Source of the DNA: a bacterium
GTDB lineage: Bacteria; Orphanbacterota; Orphanbacteria; Orphanbacterales; Orphanbacteraceae
DNA length: 7,838 bases
Direction: 5' to 3'
Assembly (NCBI GenBank): GCA_025782575.1
Contig: JALGYY010000045.1
Span: forward strand, 1 to 7,838
The notes under the pieces were generated by a model. The model saw only the letters and a list, made by a program, of their open reading frames with translations, did no database searches and was not told the DNA's origin. The position numbers and the translations under genes were made by a program. Below, in pieces: positions 1-7,400 of the stretch. The first letter of the stretch is position 1, and every line of letters begins with the position of its first letter.

Positions 1-1
1 A

Positions 2-145
2 GCCATCTTTTGGGCATCCGCGGCGGTGGCTACAGGGACCTGGGTTTATGCATTCCGCGATACGCCACGAGCGATCGAACGTGTGTCGCTATCTCCGGAA
101 TGGACGGGGGACGGCGTGCGTCTCGCCCTAACAGTCGCGTACTAA
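2..145 (+). CDS. C-terminal end of an unidentified envelope-type protein (5' truncated)
   Basis: This reading frame is open from the left edge and ends at TAA 143-145, giving 47 residues. It starts with a hydrophobic stretch (AIFWASAAVATGTWVYAF), continues RDTPRAIERVSLSPEWTGDG, and ends VRLALTVAY. The alternating hydrophobic pattern closed by an aromatic residue resembles the last strand of an outer-membrane beta-barrel or a secreted beta-sandwich, but the piece is too short to name a family. The stop lies 22 bases before the next start, and no promoter is evident between them, so the two genes probably form an operon. An antisense frame across this stretch has no ribosome binding site and was discounted. 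The assignment is an inference from frame, composition and spacing. Confidence 0.5.
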   Translation, partial: AIFWASAAVATGTWVYAFRDTPRAIERVSLSPEWTGDGVRLALTVAY

Positions 146-167
146 CTGGAACACAAGGAGGAAGGCG

Positions 168-884
168 ATGAGGAGATCTAGGATGGGTGCGCTCGCACTC
201 TGTTTGCTGGTCGCGCTGACCGGCTGCATGCAGACAACGCGCACATTCACGAGAGTTGAGTTCAAGCCGTATAGCGCCGCGGAGCAAGTGCAGGAAAAGG
301 AAGGGGTGGTGTTCGAGTCGCACGACGTCCAGGAGTGGCCAGCTACCTTCTATGCAGATGTTCAGATGTGCAACGAAGCGCGTCAGCCGATCATTGATAG
401 CAAGGGCCTGCCGATAATGGAAAGGATCTCTTTCGCGCAGTCGAATCAGTGGTGGGAAAAGTACTCCATCACGAACAACACCGACCACGTCCTCCGACTG
501 AATCGCACGATTATAAGATTGTTCGACCCCGCGGGTAACGAGTATGAGGCAGTCGACAAGAATGAAATATCGGCGACGCTCCTTGCAAATCGCCCATGTA
601 TGACCACGCATGAAGCACTACCTCGAATAAAACTTATCAAGATGTTTGATCGCAACACCGAAGTCTTACCAAAGACCACCTCAACCGGCTGGATTGCATT
701 TTCGACGGCAAGCATAAATCTGCCCGGTTTGTGGAAGGTTGCTATCTACGAGGTCCCCGTCGAGGTGGATGCTGCTGGTGTTCCTACAAAGACAACCCAC
801 TTTGAATTCCGCGCGATTGCAAAAGCATACGAGGAGGTTTGGAAGGGCAAGGAACTCGTGTCGCGCACAGAGCTGCAAGACTAG
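168..884 (+). CDS. Secreted lipoprotein with a possible DUF4352-like Ig fold
   Basis: The product has 238 residues. It begins with a lipoprotein signal peptide: basic MRRSRM, a hydrophobic core (residues 7-17) and the lipobox LTGC with the acylated cysteine at residue 20. The residue after the cysteine is Met, not Asp, which in diderms favours the outer membrane. Residues about 95-185 read like an Ig-type domain of the DUF4352 kind: YSITNNTDHVLRLNRTIIRLFDPAGNEYE, followed near residues 168-178 by PKTTSTGWIAFS, a position where that group has a Pro/Gly-rich turn and a G-W-x-x-F strand. A conserved-looking EFRAIAKAYEE segment closes the protein. The start is ATG 168, with AGGAGG at 156-161 six bases upstream; ATG 183 is in frame but lacks such a site. 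The precise role is unknown, possibly envelope assembly or ligand binding. Lipoprotein status is well supported; the domain name is tentative. Confidence 0.88.
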   Translation: MRRSRMGALALCLLVALTGCMQTTRTFTRVEFKPYSAAEQVQEKEGVVFESHDVQEWPATFYADVQMCNEARQPIIDSKGLPIMERISFAQSNQWWEKYSITNNTDHVLRLNRTIIRLFDPAGNEYEAVDKNEISATLLANRPCMTTHEALPRIKLIKMFDRNTEVLPKTTSTGWIAFSTASINLPGLWKVAIYEVPVEVDAAGVPTKTTHFEFRAIAKAYEEVWKGKELVSRTELQD

Positions 885-1027
885 ATAGGGGCGTCGCAAG
901 CTTTCTGTTCTAGCGGCGCGGAGAACGACATTGGGATGCATGCGGCCCCGGGAATTTTGACGGAAAGTGGCGATCATCGCGCCCATGCAGGAGACGACAT
1001 CTGGGGTTGAGGAACGGTCACCGCACC

Positions 1028-1060
1028 AGCCTTGTGAGGTGCCGCAAGGCTTGCTAGAAT
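1028..1060 (+). promoter_or_regulatory. Sigma70-type promoter with an overlapping inverted repeat, leaderless start
   Basis: A -35 box TTGTGA (1032-1037) is separated by 17 bases from a -10 box TAGAAT (1055-1060). The ATG of the ORF6N gene follows only six bases after the -10 box, so transcription would start at or next to the ATG and the message would be leaderless. No Shine-Dalgarno sequence is present, which fits. A perfect 7-base inverted repeat, AGCCTTG (1028-1034) and CAAGGCT (1045-1051), covers the -35 box and spacer and could be an operator. Box matches and repeat are seen directly; function is inferred. Confidence 0.5.
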
Positions 1061-1066
1061 TCCGAT

Positions 1067-1603
1067 ATGGTGAATAAACGACCTCTCATCCCTGCGGAAC
1101 AGATTCAGTCGAAGATTCTCCTCGTCCGGGGAGAGAAGGTCATGCTCGATTCTGACCTGGCGGTTCTCTATGGTGTAGAGACGAAAGTCCTCCTGCAAGC
1201 GGTTAAGCGAAACATCGATCGCTTTCCGTCCGACTTTATGTTTCAGCTTGATAATAAAGAGTTTGCGGCTTTGAGGTCACAAAATGTGACCTCAAAAACA
1301 GAGGGGAGAGGTGGACGTCGAACGCCGCCGTATGTCTTCAGTGAGCAGGGCGTGGCCATGCTCGCCACGGTCCTCTGAAGCAAACGGGCGATCCAGGTGA
1401 ACATCCAGATCATTCGAACCTTTGTGCAGCTCCGCCAGATCCTCTCCACACACAAAGACCTCGCTCGGAAGCTGTCCACGCTTGAGCGGAAGTACGACGA
1501 GCAGTTCAGGGTTGTTTTCGACGCGATTCGCGCACTGATGACGCCACCGGAACCAAAGGGAAAGCGGATCGGGTTCGCGACCGACGACGAGAAGTCACAA
1601 TAA
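1067..1603 (+). pseudogene. ORF6N-domain protein, split by an in-frame TGA
   Basis: The ORF6N family (DNA-binding domain, Pfam ORF6N) is common in phages and mobile elements. Residues 1-103 carry its signature in order: [70 protein letters not shown]. The frame then hits TGA at 1376-1378 and continues in the same frame as SKRAIQVNIQIIRTFVQLR plus a helical C-terminal tail to TAA 1601-1603. Intact relatives read VLRS.RA.QVN here, so the TGA replaces an Arg codon; CGA to TGA is one C-to-T change. Total length including the stop position, about 178 residues, is normal for the family. GTG 1397 could restart the second half, but it has no good ribosome binding site. The simplest reading is a recent nonsense mutation; readthrough or a sequencing error is less likely. 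The gene points convergently at the minus-strand pair downstream. Confidence 0.88.
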
Positions 1604-1619
1604 GATGCTCGATCAAAGG

Positions 1620-1654
1620 AAGAAGCCGCCTGGATCGGTACCGGGCGGCTTCTT
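1620..1654 (+). terminator. Hairpin terminator between convergent genes
   Basis: AAGAAGCCGCC (1620-1630) pairs perfectly with GGCGGCTTCTT (1644-1654). Three further pairs inside (TGG with CCG, one a G-U) leave a seven-base loop. The hairpin starts 16 bases after the ORF6N stop and ends 7 bases before the stop of the converging minus-strand gene, so it probably serves both directions. The U-tract is short and interrupted (CTTCTTGAGTCTCTT), so termination strength is uncertain. Confidence 0.75.
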
Positions 1655-1661
1655 GAGTCTC

Positions 1662-1946
1662 TTAGTAATCTAAGGGCAAAAGGGCGGTGACATGGGTTTC
1701 GTCGTCGATGAACCAGAGCCTTGAATCGGCCCCTGTCGGATTCTCGAACACCTGGAGGTAGTCAATTCCGTCATGATTCCAAGCCAGAGTCTGGAGGATG
1801 AGATAGACAGGAAGGATGAGTTTCACGCCGAAGGCATTGAGCGCTGCGGGAACAGCGACAAGCTGTCCCGTGAATCTCCATCGTGAATCCGGGTGGTCGA
1901 GAGGGATCTCCTGTGGCTTTCGCTTGAGCCGAATCCCGCCCTTCAT
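1662..1946 (-). CDS. Small conserved protein of the kind found next to radC on mobile elements
   Basis: The product has 94 residues, starting MKGGIRLKRKPQEIPLDHP and ending WFIDDETHVTALLPLDY. The pattern F-x-G-Q-L-V-A-x-P-A-A-L-N near residues 25-37 together with a terminal W-F-I-D-D-x-x-x-V-T-x-L-L-P-x-x-Y matches my memory of a widespread small plasmid-type family (relatives end like IWIITEADRS.TTILLP.EY) whose function is unknown. I choose the ATG at 1946 because it overlaps the stop of the upstream radC frame in TGATGA, a classic translational coupling arrangement. The longer open frame reaching back to 2156 gets its first 70 residues from the radC relic in the wrong frame and should not be annotated. 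The coding part looks intact, but its coupled upstream partner is dead, so expression is doubtful. The family link is from memory. Confidence 0.62.
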   Translation of the reverse strand: MKGGIRLKRKPQEIPLDHPDSRWRFTGQLVAVPAALNAFGVKLILPVYLILQTLAWNHDGIDYLQVFENPTGADSRLWFIDDETHVTALLPLDY

Positions 1947-2214
1947 CAGAGATACCCCGGTTCGCGAAATGACTCGTACCTCCCATTCCCGATGATCACA
2001 TGGTCGAGAATATCGATCCCGAGCAGTATTCCCGCTTCGATTAGCAGATTCCGCGGTTTCGATGACTTCCCTATTCGGTGCGGTTCTTGGCATCGAGGAG
2101 AAGAGCGAGGAACGGCTCCTGTTTCCGTGGGAGCCGGTGTCTTCGGGCGAACTCATATACTGATTGCGGGTCGGAGACGATCGTCCCTTCCGAGATTCTG
2201 CTGTCTAGGCACAT
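1946..2214 (-). pseudogene. radC: RadC/JAB-domain (JAMM) protein, internally deleted and frameshifted
   Basis: Three minus-strand frames together spell a RadC C-terminal domain. Frame A, from ATG 2214 (GGAGG six bases upstream, at 2225-2221), reads SDPQSVYEFARR then KQEPFLALLLDAKNRTE and stops at TAG 2073-2071. Frame B, about 2078-2049, reads PNREVIETAE, matching the segment after the metal-binding motif (PSRED-E-T). Frame C, 2044-1946, reads LIEAGILLGIDILDH, VIIGNGRYESFRE, PGYL and ends TGA. In intact RadC about 45 residues lie between DAKNR and P-x-R-E, including the HxHPSGDP zinc site; these are absent. One deletion plus one further small indel explains the layout. Length without an N-terminal HhH region suggests the short JAB-only form found on mobile elements. 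The product cannot be functional. Confidence 0.86.
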
Positions 2215-2539
2215 GAGAAACCTCCGTTTGGTCGTAGGTGGAAAGAGCGGACAATGGGCTCATTCTTCTTCCTACCCTGGACTCGAGTGGGATAGAAGGT
2301 GGGGGGAGGTCTTGGCTCCAGCACATCGGGTTCCGGGACGCCGGACGGGTAAGAGGTACGGTTGCCGCATGCTATGCGTTGAAGTATTACTGTGCAATTC
2401 CAATGGGTTTGAAATAGTTGTGAGCCGAACTCCGAGATTTCGCCTGTCAAACACAATCCGAGCCGGTTGTTTCCGGTGACATTGGACTATTCCATGTGGG
2501 AACAGCGATCTCGACTCTTCGACCGTCCATGGACCTTAG

Positions 2540-2749
2540 GATTGTAATGAGCCTCAGCGCAAAAACGAAGACGTCGAACTCGCGACATTCGAATGGCTCG
2601 ACTGGTCTTGCAAGCGACGACGATTCGAGCCGATCGAAACATTCCACCCATCGAGCATCGGAAGGGACTTAGTAAATTGGAACTAGAAGTCGCCGGATCC
2701 GTCGGCGGGAGTCAGCCAAGGAGGTCTTCCGAATACCCGGGGAGATTCA
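2540..2749 (+). mobile_element. 3' remnant of an IS3-family insertion sequence (transposase orfB end plus right end)
   Basis: The frame open from 2540 to TAG 2684-2686 contains NEDVELATFEWLDW (2564-2605) followed by KRRRFEPIETFHPSS. IS3-family integrase-type transposases end with a closely similar stretch (ED-VE-AT-EWVDW-N-RRLLEPIG--PPAE). Here the catalytic DDE portion is absent, the frame is closed by TAG at 2537-2539, and the Asn-His/Asn-Arg positions have drifted, so only a decayed C-terminal piece is left. About 60 bases downstream, 2720-2749 reads GAGGTCTTCCGAATACCCGG then GGAGATTCA, resembling the right inverted repeat of these elements (GGAG-CTCCG-AAACCCGGGGCGGTTCA). No matching left end (TGAACCGCCCCGGG type) is visible. 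Identification rests on remembered family consensus. Confidence 0.6.
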
Positions 2750-2975
2750 CTCATGGCAAGGGTGCTATTACCCCATTAGGCCACACAAGCGATCAGAGTT
2801 GCACATAAAACATTCACCCCCCCCGGCAATGGCCTCAAGCGAGGCGAGGGGAAGCGGAATCCAGTACAGCTTCAGGAACTGAGCGGATCCGACCCGAGTT
2901 CCGTAGAAATAGAAAATGGCCTAATCTCCGGGTATAGTCTGGTTGCTCTTGGTCAGATTCGATTGCGACGGATCA

Positions 2976-3104
2976 ATGGATATCAGCATTTGCCCTCGGT
3001 TATCCGAAAGGCTAAGAAATCGGCTTAAAGGATTCGGAGTTCAAGAAATGAGACCGGAGAGAGTGCCAGAGAAATTTCTACGAGAACAGGGACACATCCA
3101 CTAA
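2976..3104 (+). CDS. Doubtful 42-residue small ORF
   Basis: ATG 2976 opens a frame beginning MDISICPRLSERLRNRLKG and ending PEKFLREQGHIH before TAA 3102-3104. A TATAGT box lies at 2933-2938, with a weak TAGAAA 17 bases before it, about 40 bases upstream of the ATG. There is no Shine-Dalgarno sequence. The composition (charged, helical) is more protein-like than the neighbouring frames, but I recognise no family. It may be a chance frame or the end of a decayed gene. Confidence 0.15.
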   Translation: MDISICPRLSERLRNRLKGFGVQEMRPERVPEKFLREQGHIH

Positions 3105-3144
3105 CCCGGCCGCGCCTGTTTGTCATCTAATTTCTCCCTGGGCC

Positions 3145-3178
3145 TTGACAAGTATCCGCCTCGACCGGAGTGTATAGT
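3145..3178 (+). promoter_or_regulatory. Candidate promoter of the cohesin-like/caspase-like operon
   Basis: A perfect -35 box TTGACA (3145-3150) and a good -10 box TATAGT (3173-3178, preceded by TG) lie upstream of the preferred TTG start at 3231. The spacer is 22 bases, longer than the 16-18 usual for sigma70, so either the boxes are used by a variant factor, only one is real, or expression is weak. A start near 3185 would leave a leader of about 46 bases. If the promoter is real, it also argues against the longer open frame that begins at 3120. Confidence 0.35.
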
Positions 3179-3230
3179 CCATAGGCTAATCGTTTCCCTC
3201 GTTTTTCTATACGTCCGAAGGGAGATCGTC

Positions 3231-4475
3231 TTGAGATTTCAAACTCGTATTCTGGTTTTTTCTTGTTTCGTGCTCATGGGCTGGCCAAACATCGGGCTCG
3301 CGGGAGTAGTAGCAGTCCTTGATGTGGACGGGGACCCGACCAACGGTCCCGATACGGTATTTGTTGAACCGCTCGAGAGGGTCGACGTGGGGGTCTGGCT
3401 CGTTGGCGATGAAGAGGTTTCCGGATTCTCCGTGGCAGTAGAAGAGCCGACCGGAAACTTGGCATGGATAAGAACCCGTCCGAATGGGAGCTATTTTCTG
3501 CCGGAGGATTGGACCCCCCGACATCCCCGCTATGAATCCGAGAGAGCCGTCGTTGAGGCAACGGATTTCACCGGCAGCACACCTGTTGGGCTACCCCGGA
3601 GAGTGGCGCGACTTGCTTACACTGCGACTGCATCCAGCGGGAGCTATCCACTTCGAATTGACCCACAACAGTCGGGATGGTTCGGAGATGGGGCTTCCGG
3701 GGAATTTGGTGGGCTGACTGCTTTAGTGGTTCACGTAGAGGGAACATTACCTGCTGTGTTTCCCGCAGCGATTTGGCCGGAGACGACGACTCGAGTAATT
3801 GAGTCGAGAGTAATTGACGCTGGCGAGGTCTATCTCTATGGAAATACGATCAGCCGCGCTGGAGGCTATCTTGTGGAGTTCGGCGAGGACTTTGTTCAGC
3901 TGAATGGAGTCCCGATCATGCCGCCCATCGACCGTCAATGGACACCCAAGGTCGTGCCAGGATCGAATTCGGCACAGTATATGGGGCTAATGAGTGACGC
4001 TCATGCGCGATACCTCGACGCGCTTGCCGGGAGCGAAGATCTGCGCGCGGTTAAGGAGGAGATACTAGAGACGCTAGCGTCAGCGCAGACCGTGATCGAC
4101 TCGGCAAGATTATCGGACGGCGGCCGAGTCTTCGTGAAGATGGTTGGTCAAGACTTTTGGGCAGAAGTCTCCTTTGCAATGCACCCCACGTCCGCGACGG
4201 CGGAAAGCCGGGAACGGGGGCTTAGAAGAGAATTTGAGTTCATTTGTAATCGATTGACGATCGGGGGGGTTATTATCGTCTCAACCGGGCGCGGGATGAT
4301 CTCCTTCTCTCCCAAGAGTGGCGCCGGGGTCTTGCCGAGCATTCGAGCAGAGATTGAGAGAGCAAGGCGCTCGACATATAGCGAGCTTCAACGGCGCGTT
4401 TGGGATAGCAAAAAAATGGATCATAGCGTTGCCTATGACTTCAAGAACCCGATTCGCCTTAGCGGAGGTAGATAA
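3231..4475 (+). CDS. Secreted protein with an N-terminal cohesin-like beta-sandwich
   Basis: I start this gene at TTG 3231, giving 414 residues: AAGGGAG (3218-3224) sits six bases upstream, and the product then opens with a signal peptide (MRFQTR, a hydrophobic core, likely cleavage after GLA at residue 24). The frame stays open to 3120, but that would bury the signal peptide. Residues about 27-170 resemble a cohesin or Ig-like secreted domain: VVAVLDVDGDPTNGPDTV, then VDVGVWLVGDEEVSGFSVAV, and later VARLAYTATASSGSYPLRI and LTALVVHVEG. The second half (200-414) has GGYLVEFGEDFVQLNGVPI and a helix-rich region (255-290) and matches nothing I know. No enzyme motif is visible. It is the first gene of an operon with the caspase-like gene, three bases apart. 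A role as partner, scaffold or substrate of that protein is inferred only from this coupling. Confidence 0.85.
   Translation: MRFQTRILVFSCFVLMGWPNIGLAGVVAVLDVDGDPTNGPDTVFVEPLERVDVGVWLVGDEEVSGFSVAVEEPTGNLAWIRTRPNGSYFLPEDWTPRHPRYESERAVVEATDFTGSTPVGLPRRVARLAYTATASSGSYPLRIDPQQSGWFGDGASGEFGGLTALVVHVEGTLPAVFPAAIWPETTTRVIESRVIDAGEVYLYGNTISRAGGYLVEFGEDFVQLNGVPIMPPIDRQWTPKVVPGSNSAQYMGLMSDAHARYLDALAGSEDLRAVKEEILETLASAQTVIDSARLSDGGRVFVKMVGQDFWAEVSFAMHPTSATAESRERGLRREFEFICNRLTIGGVIIVSTGRGMISFSPKSGAGVLPSIRAEIERARRSTYSELQRRVWDSKKMDHSVAYDFKNPIRLSGGR
3792..3821 (+). repeat. In-frame 15-base tandem duplication
   Basis: Two adjacent 15-base units, CGAGTAATTGAGTCG and AGAGTAATTGACGCT, share GAGTAATTGA and encode RVIES followed by RVIDA (residues 188-197 of the cohesin-like protein). 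It looks like a small slippage duplication that has since diverged. Confidence 0.5.
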
Positions 4476-4478
4476 GCC

Positions 4479-7400
4479 ATGTGGAATCGGGCCGGTTTTG
4501 CGATTGCTTGTCTCGCTTGTCTCGCGCCATCAGGCCTCGACGCAGCATCGAACAAAACTCCGGGAGCCAACGACCTCTACTACTTTCACAGCGCAGGGAA
4601 CATCGGGTCGGGAATTGGCCCCCTGATCGCGATCCACGACGATCTTGGCTACGGAGATCCAACAGACAACCGAATCAACGAAAGCAGCTTTCCGACGAAC
4701 TCCCCCGGCAAGGATTATCTAGGAAAACTGGTGACGGCACTTGGAAGCGGTGACTATGGAATCATCTACATCGTTGCGCACGGAAGTTCAACGGAACTTG
4801 TGGTCGAGGAATACACGATTCGAGCCAAGCGAGATACGGCATTTATTCGCTACAACACTCCGGGGACCCTGGACTATATCCCCGGCGTGTCGGCCATAGA
4901 CCTGATTAGCGGAATCTATGTGATCGCCATTGACCCCGTTTCATTGGGGCAGCACTTTCAAGACAACACAACCATTGTTCATTTTCTCTCATGTTGGAGC
5001 AATTCGTGGGCGGGCGATGTGGCCGACGGGGCGCAATGTATCATGTCATATGAAGATACGACGGTCACCGCTCTCGGCCGCGACGCAGACGCGACCCTTT
5101 TGTACTCGCGAATGCGGGGATCGGGAGGAAATCCCTTTCTCTCGGTTCAGGCGGCCAAGGATTTGGGCGGCCTCTCGCCGACCTTCCACATTGACGGGGA
5201 TTTGAATACTGTCCTTGTGCCTAGCTTGGTCGACTTTGGACCCGCACCGGGGACACTTGTAGAGAAGAATGTTCCGGGCGGTCTTCTCTTCAACACAGAG
5301 ATGGACACCTCAACGGATCCCATTGCCGCAGGTTTGAAGATAATTAGCGGATCATTTGAAGATGTAGCAAAACTTATCGGGGCTTCGTGGGTGAGCTCAG
5401 ACTCCATCGCATGGGAAATGGTTCCAGTGGACACGGGCCCTTTCGTTGTAGAGGTTCCCGCCGCGTTCAAGAGCCTGGGGGCCGGGATTGCTGTGGACTT
5501 CGATGGCTACGCGCCCTATGACAGTGACGTGCTCTCTATTAACTATGAAGCCCGTGGAGACGAGTCGTCCGCCGCCTACCTTACTTCTTTCGCGGTCTCA
5601 GGCGAGGGTGTCACCTGGCGAACGTGGCATGAGGACGGCACCAAAGGATTTTTCCTCGAAGGATCGTTGGGCGGTGGACAGGAAGAGTGGGAACGTATTT
5701 CTCCGACAGTTCCCGCAACGGGCGCGGGGAGCGAGTATTCGTTGTCTCTGCCGGGAGATTACGAATTCGTTCGCCTGGTGGAGGTGGAGGAGCGGCACGG
5801 AACTCGTTCTGATAGGATCTTGGAGATATATGAAACAAATAGCCTCCCGTCTGCACGCCCCCCCACGCTGTCTTCTCGCTGGGCGGAGTACGCACCCCGC
5901 AAATACCACATTCTGGGCGTTGAGCGAGATCGACTTGCTATTGAAGAATACGTGGCGGGGCGTGCCGCGCTCGGCCTTGAGACCACGTTTGAGATTATTC
6001 CCAGCATAGACAAGACTGCGGTCGCTCGCGTGCGGGAGCGCGGGAAGACTGGTCCGCTGGTGTCCATTTGGCAGAGCCCTCCTCCGAACGTCGGCGGGCC
6101 AACTCAGCCACAGAAGACAAACACCTGGTATCAAACACTGATCCTGGCCCCAGCCGCCTTAAACGGCAGCTCGGCGATTGATGCATATGCCGTAGAGCTA
6201 ACAGCCCACGGCCGCGGTCTTGTGGCGGTAAGTCTGTTTGACTCCACAACCGCGACCACCGATACCCTAGTAGCCTTGATAGAGGCGTATTCCCCTGAAC
6301 CACACTATGTCGTCATTTTTGGCCGAGGTGCGTTTGACGGCATTGGGGCGACGACGGTTCCGTTCTTTTCCCTGCCAAGCCCGCAGCCCGTGTTTGTTCC
6401 GCAGAGCGGAAACATACTTTCTTTCGGGGCCTATGAAGGGACAAGCACATCTGTATCGAGAATGGTGGGGTTTGTCCCGGCGAACAACCCCGGCGAGGTG
6501 TTCCTCTACTTAGACAAGGCACACGACCAACAATATAACTCTCCCGATCTAGGAATTGACATGCGAGAGTTGGGTTGGTGGGTTGGTGATCATAACAATT
6601 GGGGCAATTCTGGTCCGTACGCCAAAGCGCTCATGGATCTCGTTCGAGACACGACACGCGCCGCTTGGCAGTTCCACGAGCTTACCGCTAGCGAAATAGG
6701 GTACGGCCAAACCGCCCGAACAGATAGCGCCAACGCACACCTCCAGGGTGGCCGCTCGTTGGTTGCCTTGTTTGGTACGGCATCGCTCTATTGCAACCCG
6801 GCCGATTGGCTGAGTACCTATGAGCCCAACCTCTACACCAATCTGGATTCTACCGGTCGATATACCACTTTTCTTTCGATGTCGTGTCATGCGAACGCTT
6901 GGGATCACGAAGGTCAAACCTGCATCGGAAGTCCCCCCCGTGACCATGTTATGACTGAGATGCTAAAGATCCCACTTGGAGGAGCGATCAATTCCATCGG
7001 GCCCACGAGGGGATGCTATCAACACTACTACTACGCGTATCTTGTCGAGTTCATGAAGCAGTACGACAATTGTCGAAGCGTGTGGACGAGCGGGCAACCT
7101 ACCATTGGGTGGCTCCACAAGGAGGCGAAGAACGCGCTCTTGGCAAGGTATCCGGGCAACCTGGATGTGGAGGCACTTTGCAGCATGTTGGCGCTCATGG
7201 GCGACCCCACGCGGATCTTGTACGGCCCCATGGACAACGAAGTATACCAGTATGTCGGGGTTGAGCTAGGAGACGATGCTCCGAGGGTTGACGCAAGCGT
7301 TTCTGCTGCGAGGCCGAATCCGTTCAACCCCCGAACGTCCATCGTTGTGTCAGCTCCAGCCGGTGGGCGCGTACTTGTTGAAATCTACGACGTGCGTGGC

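Larger units (their letters stand above)
2215..3119. other. Gene-poor stretch with decayed mobile-element DNA
   Basis: About 900 bases separate the radC start from the next operon. No frame combines a ribosome binding site with a recognisable protein. The IS3-family transposase end (2540-2749) is the only clear relic. Other observations: a run of eight C at 2817-2824, a small hairpin GCCTC-AAGC-GAGGC at 2832-2845, a TATAGT box at 2933-2938, and a 42-codon frame at 2976-3104. The several open frames of 60-130 codons here show no family motif, no start signal and poor amino acid composition, and I read them as chance. Confidence 0.6.

Noticed and set aside
30-611. 193-residue open frame on the minus strand
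   Set aside because: It overlaps the well-supported lipoprotein gene, has no ribosome binding site and shows an arginine- and leucine-rich composition typical of antisense frames.
885-1027. Possible mobile-element end or terminator downstream of the lipoprotein gene
   Set aside because: No hairpin with a U-tract and no recognisable inverted repeat or coding remnant; I see nothing specific.
1893-2216. 107-residue open frame on the plus strand
   Set aside because: Antisense to the radC relic and the small gene; no start signal or family resemblance.
2380-2460. Possible integron attC site near the accessory genes
   Set aside because: No pair of RYYYAAC and GTTRRRY core sites with the needed symmetry is present.
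2078-2479. 133-residue open frame on the plus strand across the radC start
   Set aside because: It runs antisense to recognisable radC coding sequence and its own translation shows no motif; low-complexity and cysteine/arginine-rich.
2817-2824. Run of eight C as a phase-variation tract
   Set aside because: It lies in DNA without a supported gene, so a switching role has nothing to act on.
3120-3230. Extended N-terminus of the cohesin-like protein from the TTG at 3120
   Set aside because: It would place 37 residues before a clear signal peptide, lacks a ribosome binding site and overlaps the candidate promoter.
5598-6134. 178-residue antisense frame within the large caspase-like gene
   Set aside because: The plus-strand frame is continuous over 1028 codons with domain motifs on both sides; this is a shadow of its codon use.
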